From Pseudoxanthomonas sp. z9 (GTDB lineage: Bacteria; Pseudomonadota; Gammaproteobacteria; Xanthomonadales; Xanthomonadaceae), in contig NZ_VFID01000016.1 of NCBI RefSeq assembly GCF_006542425.1, positions 62,001 to 126,000 of the forward strand: a stretch of 64,000 nucleotides of DNA, given 5' to 3'. The stretch's first letter is position 1. The number at the start of each line of letters is the position of its first letter. Made by a program: the position numbers and the translations under genes. Positions 17,164-24,668 of this stretch are shown piece after piece. The notes below the pieces were generated by a model. It was not told the DNA's origin and did no database searches. It worked only from the letters and a program-made list of their open reading frames with translations.

Positions 17164-17481
17164 TCAGATCTCGTCGTCCCTCAGATCGCCGAGCCGTGCA
17201 ATCCCGGTGGCGACGATGCCGATTCCAAACGGGATGAGGGTGAATCTAGCGAAGGGCAAACCAAGTCCCGAAAACAGGGCCGCCAGCGCCAGTGAAAGCA
17301 GGGTAAAAGATTGCGCCAGCGCGCCGAAGCTGGATGCGACGCGTCCGAACAACCGCCAGCGTGCGCAGAAGATGGGACGAAAACGGGATGACGGGTTTAT
17401 CCAGGTCACATGGATCATTCCCGCGCCAAGGATGAAGAAAATGAAGGCGGCTGCGAGAATGTGGACCTGGGCTTGCGTCAT
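17164..17481 (-). CDS. Small multi-span membrane protein
   Basis: 105 residues with three probable membrane spans (about 8-26, 55-72 and 78-98). The first span starts near the N-terminus and ends in GMIHVTW. A C-terminal acidic tail follows. No family recognised. It lies 60 bases upstream of the hydrolase gene on the same strand. Confidence 0.55.
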   Translation of the reverse strand: MTQAQVHILAAAFIFFILGAGMIHVTWINPSSRFRPIFCARWRLFGRVASSFGALAQSFTLLSLALAALFSGLGLPFARFTLIPFGIGIVATGIARLGDLRDDEI

Positions 17482-17541
17482 GATGCCTGATTACGTGTTG
17501 ATCGTTCACGCGCGATTGTGCGTCATTCCATCCGTGGGAGG

Positions 17542-18633
17542 TCAGGGCGCGGGTATCGCATCGGCCTTTCCGGCGAGCACTTTCAACGCGGCGACGGTCT
17601 GCTCGTCGGAGAAGCCGCAATGTCCTTCGCCGGCCGCCGGAAGCACCGTGGGCAGCGATGTCGCCCCCGCCTTGGCCGCCAGCTGCGGATAGACGCCTTG
17701 CATGCGCGGCACGATGGTCGGATCGCGATGATTGAACTGGATCACCAGCGGTCGCTTCAGCGCGCCGGTCAGCGCCAGTTCGTCGGCGAATCTGGTGCTG
17801 ACCGCCGGATCCGCCGGGTAGCGCTTCACGCCGGCGTTGAAGGCCGCGTCATCGCCGAATCCGGCATAGACCGTGTCCTGGTTTCCAACCGGCATGCCGC
17901 CGTATCGCCTGGCCATGTCATGGAACACCAGCGCATGCAGGCTGATGACGCCGGCGAGTTCCTCGGGTGTCACTTCCAGGCGGGTGGCCAGTCGCTGCGC
18001 CGTTTCCGGCCGTGTTTGCAGCGCCGCCGCGATGCCCTGGTGGAGCTGCATCTGGGGAAGCGCGGCCGCCGCCGGCGAGATGAGGCCGTCCGCCGGCAAT
18101 TCTCCCGCTTTCGGGAAGAAGTAGTCGAAGGCCACCAGCGTGGTCAGCAGATCGCTGGCCAACACGTCACCGGGGAGGGTGGCGCCGCACAATGCGACAC
18201 CGCCGGCGTAATGGTCGGGCTGCCGCTCCAGGCTGGCGATCGCGATCGCACCCCCCATCGAGAAGCCAAGAATCCAGGTGCGCCGGGTTTCCGGATGCCG
18301 GGTGATGAAATGCTGGCGCAGGCGTTCGGTATCCGCGACCGCGTCGGCGACTGCCCAGCCCTGCGTGCGGTAACCGCTTTGCGCCACGGCGTAGCCGGCG
18401 CCGAGCAGCGCGGGCGTGGCCTCGTTCGCGGGCCAGGCGGATGGGCGTGGCGTCCCGACGGGTTCGAATCCATGTGCCAGCATGATGAGTTCGCCGTTCC
18501 AGTTGTCCGGAACATCGATGCGCCACGGGGCGCCCTGGAGTTCGCCGGTTTCCGCAACCGGCGCCCCGGCGAGGACGTGCGGTGCGAACAGGGAGATGCC
18601 GAGAAGGAGAGCGAGTCGTGCAACTGCGGGCAT
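17542..18633 (-). CDS. Secreted alpha/beta hydrolase
   Basis: 363 residues from ATG 18633, chosen for the AGGA 8 bases upstream; an ATG three codons earlier is possible. The signal peptide ends near HVLAGAP. The fold is alpha/beta hydrolase: oxyanion-type MLAHGFEP, nucleophile Ser in GFSMGG, and a late His in GEGHCGFSDE. A tightly packed lid-like region lies between. Likely a periplasmic esterase or lipase-like enzyme of unknown substrate. The open frame continues far upstream antisense to other genes, which is a GC effect. Confidence 0.8.
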   Translation of the reverse strand: MPAVARLALLLGISLFAPHVLAGAPVAETGELQGAPWRIDVPDNWNGELIMLAHGFEPVGTPRPSAWPANEATPALLGAGYAVAQSGYRTQGWAVADAVADTERLRQHFITRHPETRRTWILGFSMGGAIAIASLERQPDHYAGGVALCGATLPGDVLASDLLTTLVAFDYFFPKAGELPADGLISPAAAALPQMQLHQGIAAALQTRPETAQRLATRLEVTPEELAGVISLHALVFHDMARRYGGMPVGNQDTVYAGFGDDAAFNAGVKRYPADPAVSTRFADELALTGALKRPLVIQFNHRDPTIVPRMQGVYPQLAAKAGATSLPTVLPAAGEGHCGFSDEQTVAALKVLAGKADAIPAP

Positions 18634-18810
18634 GGCGTCCATCCTGGATTGGCGGCCGGGCGAACATAGCATCCGTCCGGTCGGTTCCACTACACCGCAA
18701 ATGCGGAAAAGCGTGGCGGATCGTGCTTCGGCCAAACCGCGTGCCCGGACATGCGAACCGAACACCGATGTTGTAAAAGGGCAGACCGACCGATACGAGG
18801 ACATGCACCC

Positions 18811-19203
18811 ATGGAGCGATTCACTGCTGGCTGCCTGTGTGGCGACGTCAGGTTGGTGGCGTCGGGACGTCCCTATCGGGTCGGCATCTGCCATTGTCTG
18901 GATTGCCGCAAGCATCACGGCGCGCTGTTCTTTGCGGCGGCGATGTTCCCGCAGGAGGCGGTGGCCATCGAAGGTGAAACCCGCGACTACGCCGGGCGCC
19001 ATTTCTGTCCGCGTTGCGGCTCTTCGGTGTTCGCCCGCAGTGGTGATGAAATCGAACTGCATCTGGGGGCGCTGGACGTCCCCGGTCAGCTGGTGCCGAC
19101 CTACGAGTGCTGGACCGTCCGCCGGGAGGCATGGCTGCCGGCGTTCCCGCTGGGGAAGCGATACGAGCGGGATCGCGAGGAAGGGGGACCTGGTGAGGCA
19201 TGA
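18811..19203 (+). CDS. GFA-family zinc protein (glutathione-dependent formaldehyde-activating type)
   Basis: 130 residues. The zinc-binding cysteines are visible: AGCLCGDVR, CHCLDCRKHHG and FCPRCGSSVF. This is the GFA fold also called CENP-V/GFA. A start at 18811 puts the first Cys motif at residue 8, as usual; the longer upstream start adds an unrelated leader. Such proteins are small enzymes or redox/zinc-binding factors, often unassigned. Alone on this strand, followed by a VOC gene. Confidence 0.88.
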   Translation: MERFTAGCLCGDVRLVASGRPYRVGICHCLDCRKHHGALFFAAAMFPQEAVAIEGETRDYAGRHFCPRCGSSVFARSGDEIELHLGALDVPGQLVPTYECWTVRREAWLPAFPLGKRYERDREEGGPGEA

Positions 19204-19330
19204 GCCATACGTCGCGACACCTGGAGGATGCCCCTGGCGATGACCACCTTGACTCCCGGCAGCGCCCCATCGAGCATTTGCTAGCGCGGGCCGGCTTTCG
19301 GCATCGCAACTCAACGGGCTGGGGGCGGAG

Positions 19331-19735
19331 ATGGCAAGGATTACCGGAATCGGTGGCGTCTTTCTGAAGTGCAGGGGCGACAGCGCCGCGTTGGCCGCCT
19401 GGTACGAGAAGCACCTGGGCATGCCGTTGGAATCCTGGGGCGGCGCGGTCCTGCGCTGGCCGGATGATAAGGCCGAGGATGGTGGACTGACGGTGTGGCA
19501 TCTCGCCCAGCGGGAGAGCCAGTGGTTCAGCCCCAGCGAATCGTCCTTCATGATCAACTACCGGGTCGACAACCTCGATGAGTTGCTCGCCCAGCTGCGC
19601 GCGGCGGACGTGCAGATCGTGGGTGGCCCGGAGTCGCACGAGAACGGCAAGTTCGCCTGGATCATGGATCCCGATGGCAACAAGGTGGAATTGTGGGAAC
19701 CCATGCCCTGGGATGAGAAGAACAAGGGCGCGTGA
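19331..19735 (+). CDS. VOC-family (glyoxalase-like) protein
   Basis: 134 residues with two beta-alpha-beta-beta-beta halves. Motifs are GGVFLKCRGDSAALAAWYEKHLGMPLE, FMINYRVDNLDELLAQLRAADVQIVGGPE and the C-terminal WIMDPDGNKVELWEP, whose Glu is a usual metal ligand. This fits the glyoxalase/bleomycin-resistance superfamily. The substrate is unknown. Cytoplasmic; a GGAG-like site precedes the ATG. Confidence 0.88.
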   Translation: MARITGIGGVFLKCRGDSAALAAWYEKHLGMPLESWGGAVLRWPDDKAEDGGLTVWHLAQRESQWFSPSESSFMINYRVDNLDELLAQLRAADVQIVGGPESHENGKFAWIMDPDGNKVELWEPMPWDEKNKGA

Positions 19736-19777
19736 ATCTCGTCCCTTGTTCCGCATGGGTTGACCCCGGCGTCACCG

Positions 19778-20260
19778 TCAGGGAACGCGACTGAAGGTGG
19801 TGGTCTGCAGCATCGGGCTGCCTTCCTTGCTGAAGAACGCCTTGGTTTCGGTCAGCGTCTTGCCGTCCCCGGTGACGGTGTAGATGCGGGTGGAGGAGGG
19901 CGTGCCCTTGTACGCCAGTTGCAGCACCAGCACGTTGGGAGCGGGCATTTTCATCGCCGACACGTCGGCCCAGTAGTCGCCGGTGACCGGACCCGGTGTG
20001 CCGTCCAGGGGCAGCGTGGCATCCGAATGCATCGTGCTGCCATCCGGATTGACGATCTTGACCTGCGTGTTCCATTTGCCGTCGGCCTGGGTATGGAACT
20101 CCAGGGTCACGCTCTTGGGCCGCGCTTCCGGCGGCATCGGCAGCTTGTCGACGTCGATCGCCCACTTTCCAGCCAGCGGAGACGATGCCGGCGAGTCGGC
20201 GAGGGCGGGCACGGCTTGCAGTGCGACAGCGGTCAGCAGGACAGCGAACATCGTCTTCAT
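19778..20260 (-). CDS. Small secreted protein, probable beta-rich lipocalin-like domain
   Basis: 160 residues with a signal peptide (MKTMFAVLLTAVALQAVPALA). The mature part starts SPLAGKWAIDVDKLPMPPEARPKSVTLEF and alternates strands through YTVTGDGKTLTETKAFFSKEG. This resembles lipocalin-like 'extracellular' domains that measure ligand binding, but no family is certain. A strong terminator-like hairpin lies upstream of its start (20440-20470). Confidence 0.65.
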   Translation of the reverse strand: MKTMFAVLLTAVALQAVPALADSPASSPLAGKWAIDVDKLPMPPEARPKSVTLEFHTQADGKWNTQVKIVNPDGSTMHSDATLPLDGTPGPVTGDYWADVSAMKMPAPNVLVLQLAYKGTPSSTRIYTVTGDGKTLTETKAFFSKEGSPMLQTTTFSRVP

Positions 20261-20439
20261 GGGAATCTCCGTCGAAGGGGAGGGATAAAGTGCAGACGCA
20301 GGGAAACAAGCGTACCGCCGGTCCGGAGGAATGTATTTGGCGGATTGCGACATTCTGCCCGAGGCGACGGTCGAGTCTGCTTCGGGAAAGCCGGGCAACC
20401 ATCGCCTGGCGGTGTGATGGCCGGCAAATGAAAGCGGCG

Positions 20440-20470
20440 AAAAAAAAACGGGAGGCGCCACGCGCCTCCC
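20440..20470 (-). terminator. Strong intrinsic terminator oriented on the minus strand
   Basis: Perfect 9-bp stem GGGAGGCGC-CAC-GCGCCTCCC (20450-20470). On the minus strand it is followed by a run of nine T (A-run 20440-20448). Reading in the minus direction this is a textbook rho-independent terminator. On the plus strand the A-run lies upstream and no T-run follows. It sits between arr (plus) and the minus-strand secreted-protein gene, and would end transcripts that run antisense to arr. Confidence 0.8.
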
Positions 20471-20567
20471 GCCATGAATTTATATAACGGCGGGGGGGGT
20501 GCGGCAAGGCCCGGGGCATGCGTCAGCATCGCCGGCCTGTCGAAACGACAGGACAGCGAGCAAAACG

Positions 20568-20969
20568 ATGGCGGATTCGCAAACCTATTACCACGGCACC
20601 AAGGCCGACCTGAAAGCGGGTGAATTAATCGCGCCCGGACGCACCTCCAACTACGGCACGCGCCGGCAGTCCCGGTTCGTCTACCTGTCCGCAACGCTGG
20701 ACGCGGCGATCTGGGGCGCGGAACTGGCCGTGGGAGACGGGCCGGGCAGGATCTACCTCGTAGAGCCGACCGGTCCCATCGAAGACGATCCCAACCTGAC
20801 CGACAAGCGGTTTCCCGGCAACCCCACCCGTTCGTACCGTTCGGCGCATCCCTTCCGCGTGATCGGCGAGGTTGCGGAATGGGAGGGGCATTCCCCCGAG
20901 CGGTTGGCGGAAATGCGCGCGCATCTGGATGACCTGCGCCGCCGGGGCATCGAGGCGATCGAGGAGTAG
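20568..20969 (+). CDS. arr: Rifampin ADP-ribosyltransferase
   Basis: 133 residues. The Arr pattern is complete: YYHGTKADLKAGELIAPG, SNYG, SRFVYLSATLDAAIWGAELA, GRIYLVEPTGPIEDDPNLTDKRFPGNPTRSYRS, then the C-terminal GHSPERLAEMRAHLDDLRRRGIEAIEE. Arr enzymes transfer ADP-ribose from NAD+ to rifamycins. Environmental homologues are common in chromosomes. The ATG at 20568 starts in the usual register; upstream sequence in frame is not coding-like. A strong terminator-type hairpin lies upstream on the opposite strand. Confidence 0.9.
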   Translation: MADSQTYYHGTKADLKAGELIAPGRTSNYGTRRQSRFVYLSATLDAAIWGAELAVGDGPGRIYLVEPTGPIEDDPNLTDKRFPGNPTRSYRSAHPFRVIGEVAEWEGHSPERLAEMRAHLDDLRRRGIEAIEE

Positions 20970-21028
20970 GGCGATGCCGCTCCACGCCGCAACTGCCGCG
21001 ATGCGTCGTCACGGTGGCGGCGTTGCGG

Positions 21029-21826
21029 TCACGAACGCTTGTTTTCGAGCGCGCCGGTCAGTCCCGCCGCCATGCGCTCGGCCAGCGAGCGCTGCAAGGG
21101 CACATAGTCGTCCATGTCCGTGTCGCCGGTGTACTCACCCGACCACAGCAGGCGTCCGTCCCGTTTGTCGACCAGGGTCAGCACCACGACGGTCTGGCGC
21201 GGCGTCTGCCGGACGCTGACGCGGGCGTGCAGGTCCGCTTCCCGGCTGTCGGCGGCCACGCTGTAACCGGCAGGCAGGCGGTGGCTGATCCGCGCGGTCA
21301 GGCTTTCGCGCAGGCCGGCATTGAACTTCGGGAACAGCACGTATTCGCACAGGCCCTGCACCGGTTCGATGGCGATGCGATGTTGGGGCGGGGACAGCGC
21401 CGCATGCGCCCACAGCGCGCCGCCGACGCCCAGCGCCACGGCAAGCAGGCCGCCGGCCAGCGGCCACCGGTGCGAGGTGCGCGCAGCCGGTGGTGGCAGT
21501 GGTCCCGCGGTATCGCCTTCGCCGGCCAGCGTGGCGATGAAGCGATAGCCCGCGCGCGGTCGGGTCTGGATGTAGCGCGGGGTTTCGGCATCGTCTTCCA
21601 GCAGGGTGCGGATGCGGCGGATGCAGGTGTTGAGGGCGGCGTCGCCGCCGGTGCCGGCGCGTGGCCAGAATCGTTCGAGCAGTTCGTTGCGGGTAACAAT
21701 CCGGTCCCGGTGCTCGATCAGGTAGGCCAGGACTTCCACCACCTGGGGCGGGGCATCCAGCGGAATATCTTTCCGGAACGCCTGCAAGGTGGTCGTATCC
21801 AGCCGGACGTCATCGAAGCACAGCAT
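21029..21826 (-). CDS. Membrane-anchored winged-helix regulator (CadC/ToxR-like)
   Basis: 265 residues. The N-terminal OmpR/PhoB-type winged helix (about 1-98) includes DRIVTRNELLERFWPRAGTGGDAALNTCIRRIRTLLEDD and PRYIQTRPRAGYRF. One membrane span follows (about 120-143, PLAGGLLAVALGVGGALWAHA), and a periplasmic domain (QGLCEYVLFPKFNAGLRE ... GRLLWSGEY) may sense a signal. Direct repeats ending 72 bases from its start (21867-21898) are the likely binding sites. It is divergent from a secreted protein that could be the regulated target. Confidence 0.85.
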   Translation of the reverse strand: MLCFDDVRLDTTTLQAFRKDIPLDAPPQVVEVLAYLIEHRDRIVTRNELLERFWPRAGTGGDAALNTCIRRIRTLLEDDAETPRYIQTRPRAGYRFIATLAGEGDTAGPLPPPAARTSHRWPLAGGLLAVALGVGGALWAHAALSPPQHRIAIEPVQGLCEYVLFPKFNAGLRESLTARISHRLPAGYSVAADSREADLHARVSVRQTPRQTVVVLTLVDKRDGRLLWSGEYTGDTDMDDYVPLQRSLAERMAAGLTGALENKRS

Positions 21827-21866
21827 CGCTTTCTCCTGATTCCCGTGGCCCGAAAGCCTTGCGGTG

Positions 21867-21898
21867 ACGACATGTCAGCCGATGTCACGACATGTCAG
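21867..21898. promoter_or_regulatory. Pair of direct repeats, probable winged-helix binding sites
   Basis: ACGACATGTCAG occurs at 21867-21878 and again at 21887-21898, exactly 20 bases apart (two helical turns). Each copy contains the palindrome GACATGTC. Winged-helix OmpR-type regulators bind such tandem sites. They lie between the divergent winged-helix gene and the secreted-protein gene. Confidence 0.65.
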
Positions 21899-22042
21899 TG
21901 GCCGATTCTGCCAGATGGCTCCAGGCTTTCCCGGACCGCGCCGCCGGTATCCGGACGGGGAAGGATTCTCCCACGCGAGGCCGTCCTAGCGGTGGGCCTG
22001 CCGGTGATATGCCGTCTTTCCACACTCCCCTGGAGCCTGTTC

Positions 22043-22813
22043 ATGCATTTTCCCATCCGTGTTGCGTGGTGCCTTCTTTTCGTCTGTGCCGGCGTGGCCG
22101 GTCCGGCCCATGCGGAACGGACGGACGTGGAAGTCCGGGTACTGGCACGGGGCGCCAAGTTCCTCGGCGGCTACACCGCACCGGTGCGGGTGGTCCTGAG
22201 CGATGCGGACACCGGCGAGATCCTGGTCCGGGGTCAGACATCGGGCAGCACCGGCGACACCCGGATCATCATGGACGCTGGAAGGAAGCCGGGCGGGAAA
22301 GTTTCCACCGCCGATTCGGCGCTGTTCCGGACAACCCTTGACCTGGATCGCCCGCGCCGGGTCACCGCAAGCGTGACCGGGCCGCTCGGCCAGCCGCAGG
22401 CCATCACGACCGCCACCAGCACGCAGTGGATCCTGCCGGGCCGGCACCTGACCGCAGGCGATGGCTGGCTGCTGGAATTGCCGGGCCTGATTGTCGATCT
22501 GGCCAGCCCGGTCGCCTATCAGTGGATCAAGACCGGTACGAACGTGCCGGTGCGGGTGGGGGTCACGATGCTGTGCGGCTGCACGATTTCCGCGCAGGGG
22601 CCGTGGCGCGTGGCCGACACCGAGGTCGAACTCCATGTGACGGTCGACGGCGGCACGCTACGCCGCTATCCGCTCCGGTTCGATCCGGACAGCGGCTTGT
22701 TCGGCGCGGACATTCCCGTCGAGCGATCCGGGCTGCATGAGCTGGAGGTGCGCGCCTGGATGGGGCGGAGCAACAATGCGGGCGTGGCGCGCACCGCCTT
22801 CTTCGTCCGGTGA
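22043..22813 (+). CDS. Secreted hypothetical protein, possibly beta-sandwich
   Basis: 256 residues from ATG 22043 (TGGAG eight bases upstream). Signal peptide ends near GPAHAERTD. The mature protein is strand-rich (VEVRVLARGAKFLGGYTAPVRVVLSD, LHVTVDGGTLRRYPLRFD), like an immunoglobulin-type or cohesin-like domain pair, with two central cysteines (LCGC). No family recognised. It is divergent from the winged-helix regulator and shares the direct-repeat region with it. Confidence 0.7.
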   Translation: MHFPIRVAWCLLFVCAGVAGPAHAERTDVEVRVLARGAKFLGGYTAPVRVVLSDADTGEILVRGQTSGSTGDTRIIMDAGRKPGGKVSTADSALFRTTLDLDRPRRVTASVTGPLGQPQAITTATSTQWILPGRHLTAGDGWLLELPGLIVDLASPVAYQWIKTGTNVPVRVGVTMLCGCTISAQGPWRVADTEVELHVTVDGGTLRRYPLRFDPDSGLFGADIPVERSGLHELEVRAWMGRSNNAGVARTAFFVR

Positions 22814-22858
22814 GCGCCGGGCCAGATCGCCTGCATCACAAGGCAAGCAAAAAACTGC

Positions 22859-22882
22859 CCCTCCCCCGCCCGCGGGGGAGGG
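22859..22882. repeat. Dispersed palindrome, CCCTCCCCCGCC-type
   Basis: Near-perfect palindrome of the CCCTCCCCCGCC/CGCGGGGGAGGG kind. The same family occurs at 33765, 34597, 38545 and 38594. It lies just upstream of the serine-hydrolase ribosome-binding site. Confidence 0.7.
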
Positions 22883-22911
22883 TGGGTGGGCTCGGCAACA
22901 GGAGCGACGGA

Positions 22912-24363
22912 ATGAAGTGCAAAAGGTTGATGGCGGTGCTGATCGTGCTGGTTGCCGTGTTGCCGGGTGCCGCCTTCGCGTGCGACGACAATGCGCTGTC
23001 CCGTTCACTGGAACGGCAAATGACGCTCAACCGCGCGCGCTACGGCATCGCCGGCCAGGCATTGCTGGTCGCGCATGATGGCAAGGTGGTGTTCCAGGGC
23101 GTGGACGGCGAGGCCGACGTGGAAACGCACCGGCGGGTCGCGAGCGGCGATGTCTTTCCCGCCTATTCACTGGCCAAGCTGTTCACCAGCACGCTGATCA
23201 TGCAACTGGTCGAGAAGGGGCAGGTGGACCTGAATACGCCGGCGAGCGCCTATCTGCCCGGACTGCCGGTGACCTGGCGAACCATTGCCGTGCGGGATTT
23301 CCTCGATCACACCTCGGGCGTGCCGGAGTATTTCGACAACCGGAACGGTGCGGGCGCGGCGGCGGACACGGTGTTCGCCCCGGATCTGGCGGATGTGTTC
23401 ACCTCGCTGGCGGACAGGCCGATGCAGTTCGCTCCCGGCACCGACACGCGCTACACGCAGACCAACTATCTGGTGCTGGCCGCGCTGCTGGAAGCCCGCT
23501 ACCGGAAGCCGTATCCGCGGATCGTGGAGACGCGCATCCTCGACAGACTCGGCATGCGCCACACCTGGCTGGGTCCGGCCGGATTGCCCCCTCGAGGCGT
23601 GGTGACCAGTTACATCGGCAAGGAAGGTCGTCTGCAACGGGAACAGGACCTGGCCTGGCCCACCTATGCCTACGGCCATGCCGGCCTGTATCTGACGCTG
23701 GACGACCTGGGCCGTTTCCTGCGGGCGATGAGCTCGGGTGAATTGGTGGGCAAGACGACCCTGCGCCGTCTCTGGCAGCCGCGCACGCTGTCCGGTGGAA
23801 AGCGCGGCTGGTTCGCCGCCGGCTGGGAGTACGGCGAGAGCGACGGCTACCGGCAGGTCGGCCATGACGGTGGCGCCCGCGTGCGGGTCCGCATCGTGTT
23901 CAAGGATTCGCTGGACGATGACGTCCATGTCTTCGCCTATCTGACCAATGGCAGTACCCGCAACGTCTGGTCGCGGGTCCTGGTGGACAGTGCGATGGCG
24001 GCGGCGCCGGACCAGTTCCCGGCGGAGGCGTTGTCGGAAACACTGGTGGCGTACGCGTTGCAGACGCCCGCCGAAGGCGACGTCCAGGCGCAGGCCCGGA
24101 CGATTCGCGCGAACAGCGTCCTCGACGCCGCCGACCTGGAGCGGGTCGTCAACAGCACCGGCTACGCCGTGCGCGAGAACCTGGGCGTGGACGCGGCATT
24201 GCGCGTGTTCGAACTGAATACCGTCCTGTTCCCTGCGTCGGCCAATGTCTGGGACAGCCTGGCGGAGGCCCACGCGGCTAAAGGGAACATGGACAAGGCA
24301 AGTACGCTGCGTGAGAAGGCGCGCCAGCTCGCGGCGCCGGCGGGTGATCCGCCGTGGCGGTAG
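22912..24363 (+). CDS. Secreted beta-lactamase-fold serine hydrolase with C-terminal TPR-like tail
   Basis: 483 residues from ATG 22912. Signal peptide ends near AAFACDD. Class C/penicillin-binding-like motifs: S-x-x-K as SLAKLF (about residue 83), Y-x-N-type TQTNY, and HDG in place of the KTG triad. The C-terminal 100 residues (DAALRVFELNTVLFPASANVWDSLAEAHAAKGNMDKASTLREKARQL) form a TPR-like repeat. Such enzymes are periplasmic esterases or D-Ala peptidases. No operon partner is obvious; a dispersed palindrome precedes it. Confidence 0.88.
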   Translation: MKCKRLMAVLIVLVAVLPGAAFACDDNALSRSLERQMTLNRARYGIAGQALLVAHDGKVVFQGVDGEADVETHRRVASGDVFPAYSLAKLFTSTLIMQLVEKGQVDLNTPASAYLPGLPVTWRTIAVRDFLDHTSGVPEYFDNRNGAGAAADTVFAPDLADVFTSLADRPMQFAPGTDTRYTQTNYLVLAALLEARYRKPYPRIVETRILDRLGMRHTWLGPAGLPPRGVVTSYIGKEGRLQREQDLAWPTYAYGHAGLYLTLDDLGRFLRAMSSGELVGKTTLRRLWQPRTLSGGKRGWFAAGWEYGESDGYRQVGHDGGARVRVRIVFKDSLDDDVHVFAYLTNGSTRNVWSRVLVDSAMAAAPDQFPAEALSETLVAYALQTPAEGDVQAQARTIRANSVLDAADLERVVNSTGYAVRENLGVDAALRVFELNTVLFPASANVWDSLAEAHAAKGNMDKASTLREKARQLAAPAGDPPWR

Positions 24364-24668
24364 CGAGAAGCGGAGATCTGAAGAGGGAGTGCGCGCTGTT
24401 CATGGAAGATGGACGATGTCGGCTGACGGGAACGACAACCTATGTTTCTCCCCGTCACACGGATGCCGTGGCGCTTGCAGGATTGAAGTGACGTGGTGCC
24501 TTGTTGCCGTGGTCCCGGGCCGGAGACCGCCACGGAATGAACAAGGCCAGATTATCCGGGGGGTGTTCATCCCTGTCTGATACGCGCGAGATTTCCTTGT
24601 CGCAACCGCCGACAAGTCGGAGTAGGGTGGGGCCATCGTAGCGGGATCCCGGTGATCCGGGCGCCCGC
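24364..24668. other. Intergenic region with a large stem-loop
   Basis: 305 bases without a gene. It contains a long stem-loop (24499-24546) described separately. The short open frames on either strand here lack coding character. Confidence 0.5.
24499..24546. other. Two-part stem-loop in the leader of the GGDEF-EAL gene
   Basis: Outer arms CCTTGTT / AACAAGG (7 bp) enclose inner arms CCGTGG / CCACGG (6 bp), separated by a small internal loop. It lies about 120 bases before the GGDEF-EAL start. No U-tract follows, and it does not match the c-di-GMP riboswitch pattern I know. It could be a structured leader or a terminator of the upstream gene without a U-run. Confidence 0.4.

Noticed and set aside
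18455-18475. GGTTCGAATCC, the T-arm pattern of tRNA genes
   Set aside because: It lies within the hydrolase gene and no cloverleaf can be formed around it.
18650-19557. Long minus-strand extension of the alpha/beta hydrolase frame antisense to the GFA and VOC genes
   Set aside because: It would bury the signal peptide, and the plus-strand frames have clear family motifs.
24499-24546. c-di-GMP riboswitch upstream of the GGDEF-EAL gene
   Set aside because: The stems and loop sequences do not fit the GEMM-I or GEMM-II patterns known to me.
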